Assembly (NCBI GenBank): GCA_028714255.1 | Contig: JAQTMR010000003.1 | Coordinates: forward strand, 1 to 64,000 | Direction: 5' to 3' | Origin: Phycisphaerae bacterium | GTDB lineage: Bacteria > Planctomycetota > Phycisphaerae > Sedimentisphaerales > Anaerobacaceae | Length of the DNA: 64,000 nucleotides | Notes under the pieces: model-generated | Told to the model about the DNA's origin: nothing | Seen by the model: the letters and a program-made list of their open reading frames with translations, nothing else | Database searches by the model: none | Part shown: positions 1 to 8,973 of the stretch, one piece after another | Layout of the letters: every line of letters starts with the position of its first letter | Numbering within the stretch: position 1 is the stretch's first letter | Made by a program: the position numbers and the translations under genes

Positions 1-129
1 CTTGTAAATCCTAACTTTTGGGTAAATCGCTATTTTCCTTGCAATGCAGGGGTCGTTCAATATACTTGTATGGTTTCAGGTAATTGGCAATTATTTACTA
101 AATCTACCATTTAAAAGTGGAGCATAGTT

Positions 130-2340
130 ATGAATTTAGTCAAATGGTTTCGTAAAAATAACAAGAAAGCGATGACTGTAATAGTCATCTTTATATGTGT
201 CGGCTTTGTGGCGCAAACATACATAAGCCAGCTCAGCCAAAGAAGAGCGTCAGGCCGGCACGAAATCATGGCTTACTACGCGGATAACAGGAAAATAACA
301 AACTACGACATGACTCTGGCCCGGCAGGAACTGGAAATCCTAAAGCTCCTGCAGGCAGACAACATCCTGAGAAATTTAATCGTAATGACGCCTCGTATGC
401 AGGATTTGCACGCAGCACTGCTGGCCGAACTGCTGTTTTCGGAGAGGAATTCTTCACCGGCATTTACCATGCATATAAAACAACTGATAGGCTCGGCCCG
501 CTACAGGATAAGCGAGAAACAAATTAACGATATTTACAAACGTCCGATGCCAAACGAAATTTACTGGCTGCTCCTTAAAAACGAAGCAAAGCTCGCCGGA
601 ATCAAGGCATCAAACGAAATTTCAGGTATGCAGCTTGCAAAGGCAATTCCGCAATTCTTTAATGGCGCAACATATTCACAGCTAATCGGGGCAATGATAA
701 ACCAGCAGGGATTCTCTGAAGAAGAAATACTAACGGCATTCAGCAATTTGACTGAGGTGCTGATGTATGCCAGGATGATTTGCTCCAGCGAAGACGTTAC
801 AAGCTCGCAGATAATGTACAATGCAAGCATGGAAGAGGAGACTGTTAATGTTGAATTTGTAAAATTTGATTCAACCGTATTTGCCGAAACCGGCAGTGAG
901 CCGGACGAAAAGGAATTAGTCGGGCATTTTGATAAATACAAAAACTTCTTCGCGGGAGATATAACCGACCAAAACCCTTACGGCTTCGGATATAAACTCG
1001 ACGACAGCGTTCAGCTTGAATATATCGTCATCAAGCTTGATGATGTTGCCGCAACAGTAACAGCGCCTTCACAGGAAGAGGTGGAAGAATTCTACCAAAA
1101 ACACAGAGAAGAGCTCACCGCTTCGGTTCCTTCCGACCCCAACGACCCGAATTCGCCGCCGACTCAGCGAATTAAAAGTTATGGCGAGGTCGCAGATGCC
1201 ATTTCAAAAGGCCTGCTGCAGAACAAAATAAATTCCAAGGCGGACAATATCCTCAAGGAAGCAGAGACGCTTACAGAGGCCAAACTGCTGGCGGCGGACA
1301 TAGAGACTTCGAAAATCAGCGCCGAGCAATTCAGGCAATTGGCCGGCGATTACGCAGCCGCCGCTAAACAATTAAGCGAAAAATATAAAATCAAGGTATA
1401 TACGGGCCAGACAGGGATGTTCAATGGGACCGATATTCTCTCCGATAATTATCTCGGTTCGCTGTTCCTGAAAGGGTATGGATATAACCCGGTGGTATTA
1501 ACGCGGATTGTCTTCGCAATCGACGAACTGGCAAAAAGTGAACTCGGCCCATTTGATACGACAAAGCCGAGATTGTATGAAAATATCGGGCCGGCCAGCG
1601 ACACGCTCGGACGAATAATGGCTGTCGTGCGGATAACAAAAGCTCAAAAGGCATCCGCGCCGGAAAGTATAAATCAAATTATAGGCTTCCCTTCACTCAA
1701 TCTCGGCGAAAAGCAGCCCGATGAAAAAACTCACTCGATAAGAGAACTCGTGGCAAAAGACTTAAAAAAACTCGAAGTTATGGACACCACCAAAAATAAA
1801 GCCGATGAGTTCATCGCCCTGGCGGAAAAAGACGGCTGGGAGAACGCTGTTAATAAGTTCAATAAGCTTTACAAACAAAGCGAAAACGATGCCAACGCCT
1901 TCAAGCTGCAAAATTTAACGAACCTGCAGAGAACCTCAAGCATGATAATGGAGGCAATTGTCCTGCAAAATACAGGTAATCCGGCGGGAAGGCTGTTCGT
2001 CAACCAGGCCGAAAAAGAAAGCCAACTTATAAACCAGCTTTATTCCCTTGTCCCGCAGGATAGCAACACCATCGACACCCTGCCTCTGGTTACGGAATTC
2101 AAGCCGGATATGTCTTACTATTGCATAAAAAATATTACCGTTAAACGCCTCGACCAGGAACAATACGATAAAATCAAGTCAATATATGACTATCAGGAAG
2201 ACTTCATTCAATCGCAGTCTTTGGCGCCGGTGCACCTTAACCCCGAAAACATAGTAAAGCGTATGAACTTCAGATTAGTCAGGGATGATAAGGGCCCGGC
2301 AGACATAAATACCCCGCCGGAACCGCAGGGAGATTTCTAA
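130..2340 (+). CDS. Membrane-anchored PpiD/SurA-like chaperone
   Basis: The protein has 736 residues, with a short basic N-terminus followed by one membrane segment at about residues 15-33 and then a long hydrophilic, mostly helical region. This is the layout of PpiD, an inner-membrane-anchored periplasmic foldase. A segment near residues 315-330 (EEVEEFYQKHREEL) and the following helices resemble the SurA/PpiD N-terminal and linker helices. I cannot point to a clear parvulin core, so it may be a chaperone without isomerase activity. A GGAG ribosome site precedes the ATG. The stop codon overlaps the next start as TAATG, so the genes at 130, 2340 and 2749 form one operon. The family assignment is inferred from architecture. 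Confidence 0.6.
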   Translation: MNLVKWFRKNNKKAMTVIVIFICVGFVAQTYISQLSQRRASGRHEIMAYYADNRKITNYDMTLARQELEILKLLQADNILRNLIVMTPRMQDLHAALLAELLFSERNSSPAFTMHIKQLIGSARYRISEKQINDIYKRPMPNEIYWLLLKNEAKLAGIKASNEISGMQLAKAIPQFFNGATYSQLIGAMINQQGFSEEEILTAFSNLTEVLMYARMICSSEDVTSSQIMYNASMEEETVNVEFVKFDSTVFAETGSEPDEKELVGHFDKYKNFFAGDITDQNPYGFGYKLDDSVQLEYIVIKLDDVAATVTAPSQEEVEEFYQKHREELTASVPSDPNDPNSPPTQRIKSYGEVADAISKGLLQNKINSKADNILKEAETLTEAKLLAADIETSKISAEQFRQLAGDYAAAAKQLSEKYKIKVYTGQTGMFNGTDILSDNYLGSLFLKGYGYNPVVLTRIVFAIDELAKSELGPFDTTKPRLYENIGPASDTLGRIMAVVRITKAQKASAPESINQIIGFPSLNLGEKQPDEKTHSIRELVAKDLKKLEVMDTTKNKADEFIALAEKDGWENAVNKFNKLYKQSENDANAFKLQNLTNLQRTSSMIMEAIVLQNTGNPAGRLFVNQAEKESQLINQLYSLVPQDSNTIDTLPLVTEFKPDMSYYCIKNITVKRLDQEQYDKIKSIYDYQEDFIQSQSLAPVHLNPENIVKRMNFRLVRDDKGPADINTPPEPQGDF

Positions 2341-2747
2341 TGGCTCGGTTGTCGAAGCAAAATCACATCCAGCTTTTGCTGACCGTTGGGCTGCTCAGCT
2401 GGCTGCTGCCGGGTGCTGGATATTTTGTCCTCGAAGAAAAAAAACGGGCTATAATTATATTCGTAACTATTACGCTAACACTCTGCACAGGGTTGTACGT
2501 CGGCTCAATCGGCATAATTGACCTCGTCGGACCGGTACCGCTGTATGTAAAGGTGGCACAAGTTATGAACCCGCCCATAGTTCTGGCGATATCCCACTAT
2601 ACCGCAGGCGGAGGATACCCAGTTTACGGCTGGCCAAACGAAATCGGACAGATATATACGATGGTTTCGGGGCTGCTTAACCTTTTGTGTATTGTTAACG
2701 TTCTTTCCCTCGCTTATCTCGGTAAAATAACGCAGGAGGGAGAATAA
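2340..2747 (+). CDS. Small multi-pass membrane protein, DUF6677-like
   Basis: The protein has 135 residues and three or four hydrophobic segments (about 12-30, 36-55, 60-85 and 107-128). The opening stretch LLSWLLPGAGYFVLEEKKRA matches the pattern of small planctomycete membrane proteins of the DUF6677 type, where a Leu-Pro-Gly-Ala-Gly turn sits between the first two helices. The function is unknown. Translation is coupled to the upstream chaperone-like gene through TAATG, and AGGGAG lies just upstream of the start. The next gene starts one base after its stop, so the pair is probably co-produced. Confidence 0.6.
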   Translation: MARLSKQNHIQLLLTVGLLSWLLPGAGYFVLEEKKRAIIIFVTITLTLCTGLYVGSIGIIDLVGPVPLYVKVAQVMNPPIVLAISHYTAGGGYPVYGWPNEIGQIYTMVSGLLNLLCIVNVLSLAYLGKITQEGE

Positions 2748-2748
2748 A

Positions 2749-3003
2749 ATGCCGATAACAAATACTTTTATTATCTTAGCCACCTTCACATCGCCGGAGC
2801 AAATCTGCCCAAACCCTCAGGCAATGCTGTGGCTGCTGCCATTAACCGCAGCAATAGCCCTGGTCTATAAAGCTACGAAAATGCCGAAATTTACAACGGG
2901 TGCTTTTTTAAAAGAAGCCGCGATTTTATTCGGCTCCATCGTCGCATTCCTGATTATAACCGCATGGGTACTATTCACACTGGCATGGCTTATTTCTATG
3001 TGA
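2749..3003 (+). CDS. Small two-TM membrane protein, unknown function
   Basis: The protein has 84 residues with a hydrophobic segment at about 26-40 and a second at about 60-82. I do not recognise a family. A very good ribosome site (GGAGGGAGAATAAA) precedes the ATG, and the start follows the stop of the 2340 gene directly, making it the last gene of a three-gene membrane/envelope operon. It ends 16 bases from the convergent RNase III gene. Confidence 0.6.
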   Translation: MPITNTFIILATFTSPEQICPNPQAMLWLLPLTAAIALVYKATKMPKFTTGAFLKEAAILFGSIVAFLIITAWVLFTLAWLISM

Positions 3004-3019
3004 TTGCCAAACCACGGCC

Positions 3020-3727
3020 TTAGTCGTTATCAGGCAAATCACCTTCGACAACCCCCAACTCCACAAGTGCGTTGAAAGCGGCTTTTTGCTCCGCTTCTTT
3101 TTTGTTTGTACCCCATGCGCTCGGAAAATGATGCTCGCCGATAACAACTTCCGACTCGAAACACTTGTCGTGGTCAGGACCTTTTTCATCAAGCAACGAA
3201 TAAACAGGTGTGATATCAAGCTGTTGTTGGGCGTATTGCTGCAGTAACGATTTGAAATTACCCTGAGATTGCTCTGCATCAGTCAGGTTGATTTCAGGAG
3301 CGAAGGCTCTTAAAACAAAATCGCTGGCGGCATCGAACCCGCCGTCTATATAAATAGCTGCGATAACCGCCTCCAGCAAACCCGCCGCAAGAGAATTGGT
3401 CAAGGCTCGGTTGGACGACATCCCTTTCCCGATTTTCAGAAAATTATGAAGCTCCAGCCCCTTGGTAATGCGGGCACAAGTCCTGCGGGAAACAAGCATA
3501 CTCTTTATTTTCGTTAAATCACCCTCCATATAAGAGGGAAACCGCTCGAAAAGCGCACAGCAAATAACCGTCGCTAAAATCGCGTCACCCAGAAATTCCA
3601 GCCGTTCGTTGCTCGAAAGACGGTCGACAACTGCGGAGGAATGAACGAATGCTTCAGAGAGGAGTTCACGGTTGGAAAACTTATATCCTATTATCTGCTC
3701 GATTTGCTGCAGATTGTCTGCTTCCAT
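3020..3727 (-). CDS. rnc: Ribonuclease III
   Basis: A 235-residue double-strand-specific endoribonuclease that matures rRNA precursors and cleaves structured mRNAs. The signature ERLEFLGDAIL holds the catalytic Glu/Asp pair, and LLEAVIAAIYIDGGFD supplies the second acidic pair. A C-terminal double-stranded RNA-binding domain occupies about residues 160-230. The frame stays open to 3811, but the family normally starts just before the first helix (IEQIIGYKF), so I chose the ATG at 3727. It is convergent with the membrane operon on its left, and the STAS gene lies upstream on the same strand. Confidence 0.95.
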   Translation of the reverse strand: MEADNLQQIEQIIGYKFSNRELLSEAFVHSSAVVDRLSSNERLEFLGDAILATVICCALFERFPSYMEGDLTKIKSMLVSRRTCARITKGLELHNFLKIGKGMSSNRALTNSLAAGLLEAVIAAIYIDGGFDAASDFVLRAFAPEINLTDAEQSQGNFKSLLQQYAQQQLDITPVYSLLDEKGPDHDKCFESEVVIGEHHFPSAWGTNKKEAEQKAAFNALVELGVVEGDLPDND

Positions 3728-3873
3728 TTGTACTGCCCTGCTCTTGCACAAACCTTGCGAGCAGATTACGAATACCGCCGACTCAAGCGGGCTTCGTAAC
3801 CAGCTCAACAAATGTTAAACCGCTCTATATTATGCAAAATAAGAATCGGCTGTCAAGCTTCTTTAGCCGTCGC

Positions 3874-4209
3874 CTAAGTGACTATCTGCAAACTTGCCAG
3901 GGCAATAAACTTGTCGTCGGCAAGTTCGAAAATCCCGTCAAGACCGGTCACCGTAAAAATGCCTCTGGTCGCGGGAGCAACGTTACAGAAAATAAGACGA
4001 TGCTCACAATCGGCCAGCAGCTTGCGCAGCTTCAACAGCTTGGAAAGACTCGATGAGGTCACAATATCAACGCTCGAAAAATCAACTACCACATCACAGT
4101 CACCCCTGTCACGCGCTATTTCGGTAACGGTTTTAAGCTCTTCGCCTATGCCTGGTTCCTGGGGCAAGTCCACGAGGATAATGTTCTCCGACCAATCCTG
4201 AATCCCCAT
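3874..4209 (-). CDS. STAS-domain anti-sigma factor antagonist
   Basis: A 111-residue single STAS domain like SpoIIAA/RsbV. Members bind an anti-sigma kinase and are switched off by phosphorylation of a Ser or Thr at the start of the second helix. The segment VDIVTSSSLSKLLKLRK is that region, and one of the three serines is the likely phosphosite. The ATG is preceded by AAGGAG. No partner kinase or sigma factor is adjacent, so the pathway is unknown. Confidence 0.85.
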   Translation of the reverse strand: MGIQDWSENIILVDLPQEPGIGEELKTVTEIARDRGDCDVVVDFSSVDIVTSSSLSKLLKLRKLLADCEHRLIFCNVAPATRGIFTVTGLDGIFELADDKFIALASLQIVT

Positions 4210-4563
4210 TTTTAGCGCTCCTTATCTTAATTCAATATGGCTTTTACTACACTTTCAATAACTGTATCGGCACAAGTCCGGACAGGGTTAAACAGAAATC
4301 TTGCTTATTATTTCGCCTCGTCCTATAAAAACTAATGTTTTTACGCCACAAAATTCGCCATTAATGAAAACCCCCAACAACCCCCGCTTGGGGCAAAAAC
4401 TTTTATTTCATTGTCCCTTTTACAGACAAAAGCCGCATACAAAACTATAAACATTAGCCAACAGCAGACCTGCACTGCTTACCCTTCGTAGCCTTAGCGA
4501 AGAAGGATTATCGAAGAAGCAAGCCTTGCCTGCGGCGAGCGCCGTCAAAGGACCTTTACTCGG
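4210..4563. other. 354-base gap with a repeat fragment
   Basis: No gene is apparent. The stretch holds an AT-rich part next to the STAS gene, a short C-rich/G-rich hairpin (CCCCGCTTGGGG near 4385), and at about 4485-4550 a repeat-like segment of the TTCGTAGCCTTAGCGAAG type. Similar wording recurs near 9520 and 27950 in this window. Confidence 0.5.
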
Positions 4564-4878
4564 CTAATTCCCTGAGCTTTTCGAGGACTCACGTGATGAC
4601 AAGAAAAAGGGCCGGCCCCTGCTTTCCCTGCGGTCTGTGTAATCGGATTTTATGCCGGCTTGCAAAACTCGTATCGCCATACCACTCCGCGGGTTAATGA
4701 TATAAAGAGCGTCGTCAACCGTTTTTACAAGTGCCGCGCCTTCAGCTGCGCCGGAAGGTATAGCAATGCCGAAATCAGCATTGTCCTCGCTCATATCGCC
4801 GGCCCCTATCACAACCGTAGCAACGATTCCCAAAGCAATCCCTATAACAAGCGTCTTGGCATCGAGTTTCAGTTCCAT
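4564..4878 (-). CDS. Small membrane-anchored protein, unknown function
   Basis: The protein has 104 residues with one hydrophobic helix at about 8-28 (TLVIGIALGIVATVVIGAG) near the N-terminus and a soluble remainder that ends in a Ser/Arg-rich tail. An AGGGA ribosome site precedes the ATG. The segment DALYIINPRSGMAIRVL reads like a small beta-hairpin, but I do not recognise a family. It stands alone between two repeat-bearing gaps, and coding status rests mainly on the ribosome site and the membrane helix. Confidence 0.5.
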   Translation of the reverse strand: MELKLDAKTLVIGIALGIVATVVIGAGDMSEDNADFGIAIPSGAAEGAALVKTVDDALYIINPRSGMAIRVLQAGIKSDYTDRRESRGRPFFLSSRESSKSSGN

Positions 4879-5080
4879 TTTATTTCCCTTTCAAAAAACT
4901 TTATACGCATTTTTATAAAACTCACGCTTAATCTTCCCCGATTCGGCCCGTTTCCGCAAGTCTTTTCGCGTATCGTTTACCCTGCTATCTTGATAACGTG
5001 GTTCTTTCCTACTTTTCAAACCCTTCACACCCTTCAAACTAATCCTCTGATTTACTACCCCCTAAACCCTATCCCCTTAC

Positions 5081-6202
5081 TCAATCTTTCTTTTCCTCCG
5101 CAAACTTCCCCGCAGGCCCCCCTGCCGTAAACAATACCGCAAACCGTGTCACCAACGCACCCAACAAAACATATCCCAATATCACCTGCAATATTAAAAG
5201 CAAGTGTCCCGCAATGCTCCCCTTGTTCGCGTACATATCGCCGAACCCTAACGTCGTCATCGTAACAACCGAAAAGTAAACAGGCCGGATAAAAAACCTC
5301 ACCCCATAGTGCCATACTGCCTCCTCAGCTATCGGCTCTATCATCAATTTGCTTACAATCCCAGGCGGCGACCAATACGCCCAGTTCATATACACCGCCG
5401 CAAATAATAACGCCAATACAAAGAACCAACCTATAACCCGCCATGTGCTAATTCCATAGTTGCTAAAGTGCCAAAACAATCTAACCGGCCACTTTAATAT
5501 CCAATGCTCCTTATACCACCCCTCCCAATTTATCCGTCTGATATTGTATTCCAAGAGCTGCTTCGTCGCCGGATCAATACGAACGCTATCTAAGCCAACC
5601 TCACGAAAATCGGTTTCGCGGTCAACTTCGCAATAACAAAAAGAGGTTTTCCCATCAATTTGTGCTTTCTGAAGCTTAGCCTTTTGTAAATATGCATTAT
5701 CAAACTTAGTTCCTTCCAACTCTGTATCAACAAAGTCTGCTCCTTCAAGGTGAGCATTGCAAAGATCCACAGCTTTCAGTTTTGCGCATCTCAGATGTGC
5801 GTTATAGAGATAAGCACCGAACAAACATGCGTTTTCCATATGGGCAAAGTTCAATGTAGCATTCTCCAGATGACCCTTTATAAATGTTGCATCTTTTAAA
5901 TCTGCTTGTTCAAAATTTACGCTCTCCAAATTTGAATGGTCAAATTTAGCTTTTCGAAGATATACCTTTGGATTAACTCCCCTAAAAAGCTTGCTAATAC
6001 CAAGGTTTGCTTCTCTAAGATGGAAATTAGAAAGATCAGCACCATCCAACTCAACATTTTTGTGTTGATTTGCTTCCCGCCACTCATTCCACTTTTTTAT
6101 TCCTTCCTCACCCTCTTTTGAACATTTCTTCAAAAAGTCATACTGCTCCTGACTAAACCGCCGTTCTTTTTTATCCGCTTCTTTTTTTCCTTCCTCGCTC
6201 AT
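5081..6202 (-). CDS. Pentapeptide-repeat protein fused to a 2-TM potassium channel
   Basis: The protein has 373 residues. After a charged start, about residues 53-190 form a run of A(D/N)LxX pentapeptide units, expected to fold as a right-handed quadrilateral beta-helix. The C-terminal third is a two-helix ion channel: TM1 at about 250-272, a pore loop with selectivity filter TLGFGD at 317-322, and TM2 at about 331-352. The filter is a close variant of the TVGYGD type of K+ channels. It is probably a tetrameric plasma-membrane channel carrying a cytoplasmic beta-helix as sensor or scaffold. A good ribosome site (AGGGGACAAG) precedes the ATG. No operon partner is seen. The Trk K+ uptake genes lie about 38 kb away. 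Confidence 0.85.
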   Translation of the reverse strand: MSEEGKKEADKKERRFSQEQYDFLKKCSKEGEEGIKKWNEWREANQHKNVELDGADLSNFHLREANLGISKLFRGVNPKVYLRKAKFDHSNLESVNFEQADLKDATFIKGHLENATLNFAHMENACLFGAYLYNAHLRCAKLKAVDLCNAHLEGADFVDTELEGTKFDNAYLQKAKLQKAQIDGKTSFCYCEVDRETDFREVGLDSVRIDPATKQLLEYNIRRINWEGWYKEHWILKWPVRLFWHFSNYGISTWRVIGWFFVLALLFAAVYMNWAYWSPPGIVSKLMIEPIAEEAVWHYGVRFFIRPVYFSVVTMTTLGFGDMYANKGSIAGHLLLILQVILGYVLLGALVTRFAVLFTAGGPAGKFAEEKKD

Positions 6203-6669
6203 CTTGTCCCCTAAAAGAGTTTGCCAAACTAAACACTGTCCACTAAACCCTATACCCTATCTACTATTCTACCCCCAAATTAAATAACCTCAACTTGAAA
6301 ACCTCGCCGTCTTGGGGCGGATTAAAATCTCGCCATCTTTATGATGGCGGACTCAATACCCGCAATCTTTATAATTCCGCCGTTCATTTGGAATTTAGTC
6401 CTTTTGGTGATTAGTATTTGTTTAGAATTTAGAGCTTAGTGCTTAGGATTTTCCTCTGTGCCTTCGTGGCAAAACTTCCCTCATCGTCCCTCGTCTGTCA
6501 TCCATCGTCCATCACCCCTCGCCCCCTGCCCATCTTGTCTAACGTCACTATCTTGAAAAGATGTTATTTGTTAGGTATATTTCCAACTAACTTTTACACT
6601 ATATGCTTTTTTCTCTCCACAGACCCCAAACCCTATTTTCTATCCCCTAAACCCTACCCCCTATCTTCC
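6203..6669. repeat. Non-coding gap upstream of parB, repeat debris
   Basis: No gene is apparent. Imperfect hairpins occur near 6308-6365 (GCCATCTTTATGATGGC and relatives), loosely similar to the paired-hairpin family at 28 kb and 62.7 kb. The rest is C/T-rich text with recurring CCCTAAACCCTA-like words. The gap continues past the two parS sites to 7154, and a CTGAGCCTGTCGAAGGG repeat lies near 6738-6756. Confidence 0.5.
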
Positions 6670-6685
6670 TGTTTCACGTGAAACA
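6670..6685. promoter_or_regulatory. parS: parS centromere site 1 (exact consensus)
   Basis: The 16 bases TGTTTCACGTGAAACA form a perfect palindrome and match the bacterial chromosomal parS consensus exactly. ParB nucleates here and spreads. The parB gene starts 470 bases downstream. Chromosomal parS sites usually cluster near the replication origin. Confidence 0.93.
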
Positions 6686-6995
6686 TCCTGCCGCCCTTAG
6701 CCAGACTACAAGCAAACCAGCAAACAATCCCCCTGCCTGCACTGAGCCTGTCGAAGGGCCTGCATTTTAGCTCTACACCCTCAAAAGAATTAAAAATAAC
6801 ATCCAGATACACGCATAAAACACTTAAATCAAGACCAGATAGGCCTCATCCTGTTACTGCAACCCCGGCAGCCCTATATTTCTGCCTTCCATAAACGGCA
6901 TAAACCATTATCCATAGAAGAATATCTGCCGATGGCATAACCACCAAGGCCTCTAACTTGGCACAGCTAAACAGTCGCCTTGCACATCTTTTCAT

Positions 6996-7011
6996 TGTTC
7001 CACGTGAAACT
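6996..7011. promoter_or_regulatory. parS: parS centromere site 2 (near consensus)
   Basis: TGTTCCACGTGAAACT keeps the CACGTG core and differs from the perfect palindrome at the last base and at the C that replaces T at position 5. It lies 326 bases from the first site and 144 bases upstream of parB. An accidental pair of such sites just before parB is unlikely. Confidence 0.85.
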
Positions 7012-7154
7012 TTTTTTACAAAAAACACTTTTTAAGCTGGTAATGTTGCAGGATTTTCAGTAAAAGTTCCGAAATACCATTTGAACTGCCACAGCAACCC
7101 GACCTGCCTATGGCGGGCAAGCTATGACAGCTAAAGCAATAAAGGAGTGTTGAT

Positions 7155-8105
7155 ATGATTGACAAGAAAAAGGATAAACCAAAACATCTCGGCAGGGGGT
7201 TGGCCTCGCTTTTAGGTCCTATAACGCTAACTGAAAGCGAAGAAAACCAGATGCTATCTACCCCTGCGGCTGACGCTAACTTCCCTCCAGATAAAGAGTT
7301 ACACGATTCGCTGCGGGAAATAAGCGTTGATTCCGTATTGCCAAATCCCTATCAGCCGCGGACGGTATGGAACCAGCAGGAATTGGACGAACTGGCTGAA
7401 TCCATCAAGGCCAACGGCTTGGTTCAGCCGATTATTGTTCGCCCTGCCGGTGCCGGATTTGAGTTAATCGCCGGCGAACGCAGGTTCCGGGCCGCTAAAT
7501 TGGCCTCTCTGACGACTATACCCGCTTTAATACGAGAAGCAAACGATGAGCAGATGCTCGAATTGTCGTTAATCGAGAACATACATCGAGTTAACTTAAA
7601 TCCCATCGAGCGGGCAAAGGCCTACCAAAATTATCTAAATGTCTTCTCCTTGACTCAGGCCGAGGCTGCCGAAAGGCTGGGCGAAAATCGCTCCGTGGTT
7701 GCTAACTATATACGATTACTGGATTTACCCGAAGAGGTCAAACAAATGGTAGCCGAAGGCCAGCTAACTATGGGCCACGCCCGCGCGATGCTTTCGCTGC
7801 CTACTGACGAGCTTCGCCGAAAGCTGGCGAATCGAGCAATGGCAGGTCGGCTTAGCGTCCGTGAGGTCGAGAGGTTAGTGCAAAAGTATCTTGTGGGCAC
7901 CGGCCAGGCAAAAACCACAGCACGTTCCAAGCCGGGGCATATCCTTGAGCTCGAGAATGAGCTTAGCCGACAACTTGGCACGAGGGTGGCTGTTGAAACC
8001 CGTAAAAACGGACAAAGAGGCAAAATAGTTATTGAGTTTTACTCTTTGGATGAATTTGATAGAATTACAGAAAAGATTGGCCTTGCCCCTATGGAGCAGA
8101 TTTAA
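7155..8105 (+). CDS. parB: Chromosome partitioning protein ParB
   Basis: A 316-residue ParB/Spo0J-type CTPase clamp that loads at parS and condenses the origin region. The basic N-terminus has LGRGLASLL, the ParA-contacting motif type. GERRFR at 108-113 is the CTP-binding box and ENIHRVNLNP at 141-150 the second conserved box. A helix-turn-helix lies at about 165-190 (LTQAEAAERLGENRSVV) and the C-terminal dimerisation part follows. AAGGAG precedes the ATG. Two parS sites lie just upstream, but no parA is seen on either side, although parA is usually the immediate upstream neighbour. Confidence 0.95.
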   Translation: MIDKKKDKPKHLGRGLASLLGPITLTESEENQMLSTPAADANFPPDKELHDSLREISVDSVLPNPYQPRTVWNQQELDELAESIKANGLVQPIIVRPAGAGFELIAGERRFRAAKLASLTTIPALIREANDEQMLELSLIENIHRVNLNPIERAKAYQNYLNVFSLTQAEAAERLGENRSVVANYIRLLDLPEEVKQMVAEGQLTMGHARAMLSLPTDELRRKLANRAMAGRLSVREVERLVQKYLVGTGQAKTTARSKPGHILELENELSRQLGTRVAVETRKNGQRGKIVIEFYSLDEFDRITEKIGLAPMEQI

Positions 8106-8257
8106 CGGGGCGGGGGGCAGCGAAAAAAAACGAATCCTGATGATTTTAGTGCGCGAGCCAAAACATTCTATTATATAATTGAGAGTACGCAAAAAATGGG
8201 CGACCGGATGCGCCTATTAGTTCTTATTAACTCTGATACTATTTTGGAGGCTATACC

Positions 8258-8863
8258 GTGAAAACTTTGATTATTTCGATGTTGGTTTTGCTGACAGTAT
8301 TTTTTATCTCCGTTCCCGTCTTCGGCCAGGCGCCGGGGGACACGCCGTTGCAGCCAACGGAACAAAAGCAAGAGTCGGCAAAGGGACCGATGCTCGAAGA
8401 AGATACTGCTGATGTGAATGAGGTTGCCGATGCAAACACAGTTGCCGATACAAATGTGCCTGCCGATGCAAATGCGACTGCCTATGCAAATGCTGTTAAA
8501 GCCAAGATTGGGGGATTTGAGGGACTATCCGAGGCATTATCCGGTATAAATACCGCAGGGGGAGATGAAATACGCGAATGGACACGCGGCAGACTCGATA
8601 ACAGGTACGACCTGATAGTAGCTGCGCAAAAGCAAACTGACGCGGAGCTTAACTTCCTGCGGGAGCTCGCTGTTAAAGAAGGGGCCTTAAAAACAACGGC
8701 GGCAATCGACGGGATACTGCTGGACAGGCAGGAACGATTTAAGGCCGTTATAGCAGAATTAGAAAAGAAAAGCGAAAGACTGCATCGCCGCAACGAAATG
8801 ATGGAGAGAAGAAAAGAACGAGAAGAACGCAACAAAGAGCGTAAAAAAGATATACAACAGTAA
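8258..8863 (+). CDS. Secreted protein with DAN-rich repeat and charged tail
   Basis: The protein has 201 residues. A signal peptide at about 1-24 ends in VFGQ. Residues ~50-85 carry short repeats of the VADANxVADTN kind. The middle is helical, and the last 35 residues are almost entirely Arg, Glu and Lys, suggesting a long charged helix. The start is GTG at 8258 with GGAGG eight bases upstream. A TATAAT-like element at 8174 could be its -10 box. I do not recognise the family. It may be a periplasmic or envelope structural protein. Confidence 0.6.
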   Translation: MKTLIISMLVLLTVFFISVPVFGQAPGDTPLQPTEQKQESAKGPMLEEDTADVNEVADANTVADTNVPADANATAYANAVKAKIGGFEGLSEALSGINTAGGDEIREWTRGRLDNRYDLIVAAQKQTDAELNFLRELAVKEGALKTTAAIDGILLDRQERFKAVIAELEKKSERLHRRNEMMERRKEREERNKERKKDIQQ

Positions 8864-8887
8864 AAAAACTCAAGAATGCAGACGAGA

Positions 8888-8913
8888 CTCTCGGCTACAA
8901 AAAAAGCCGAGAG
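8888..8913 (+). terminator. Hairpin between secreted protein gene and dtd
   Basis: CTCTCGGCT pairs with AGCCGAGAG across an eight-base A-rich loop, 25 bases after the stop of the 8258 gene. There is no T-run after it on the plus strand, so it may be a weak terminator or an mRNA-stabilising hairpin. Confidence 0.4.
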
Positions 8914-8973
8914 AAATTCCGCACATCAGGTTTTGGGTCAACTTGCAAGACTTAACCAAAGGAAGGGGCAGCT

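Noticed and set aside
6846-7028. 60-codon minus-strand frame upstream of parB
   Set aside because: It covers the second parS site and has no family-like features or good ribosome site; the parS match explains the sequence better.
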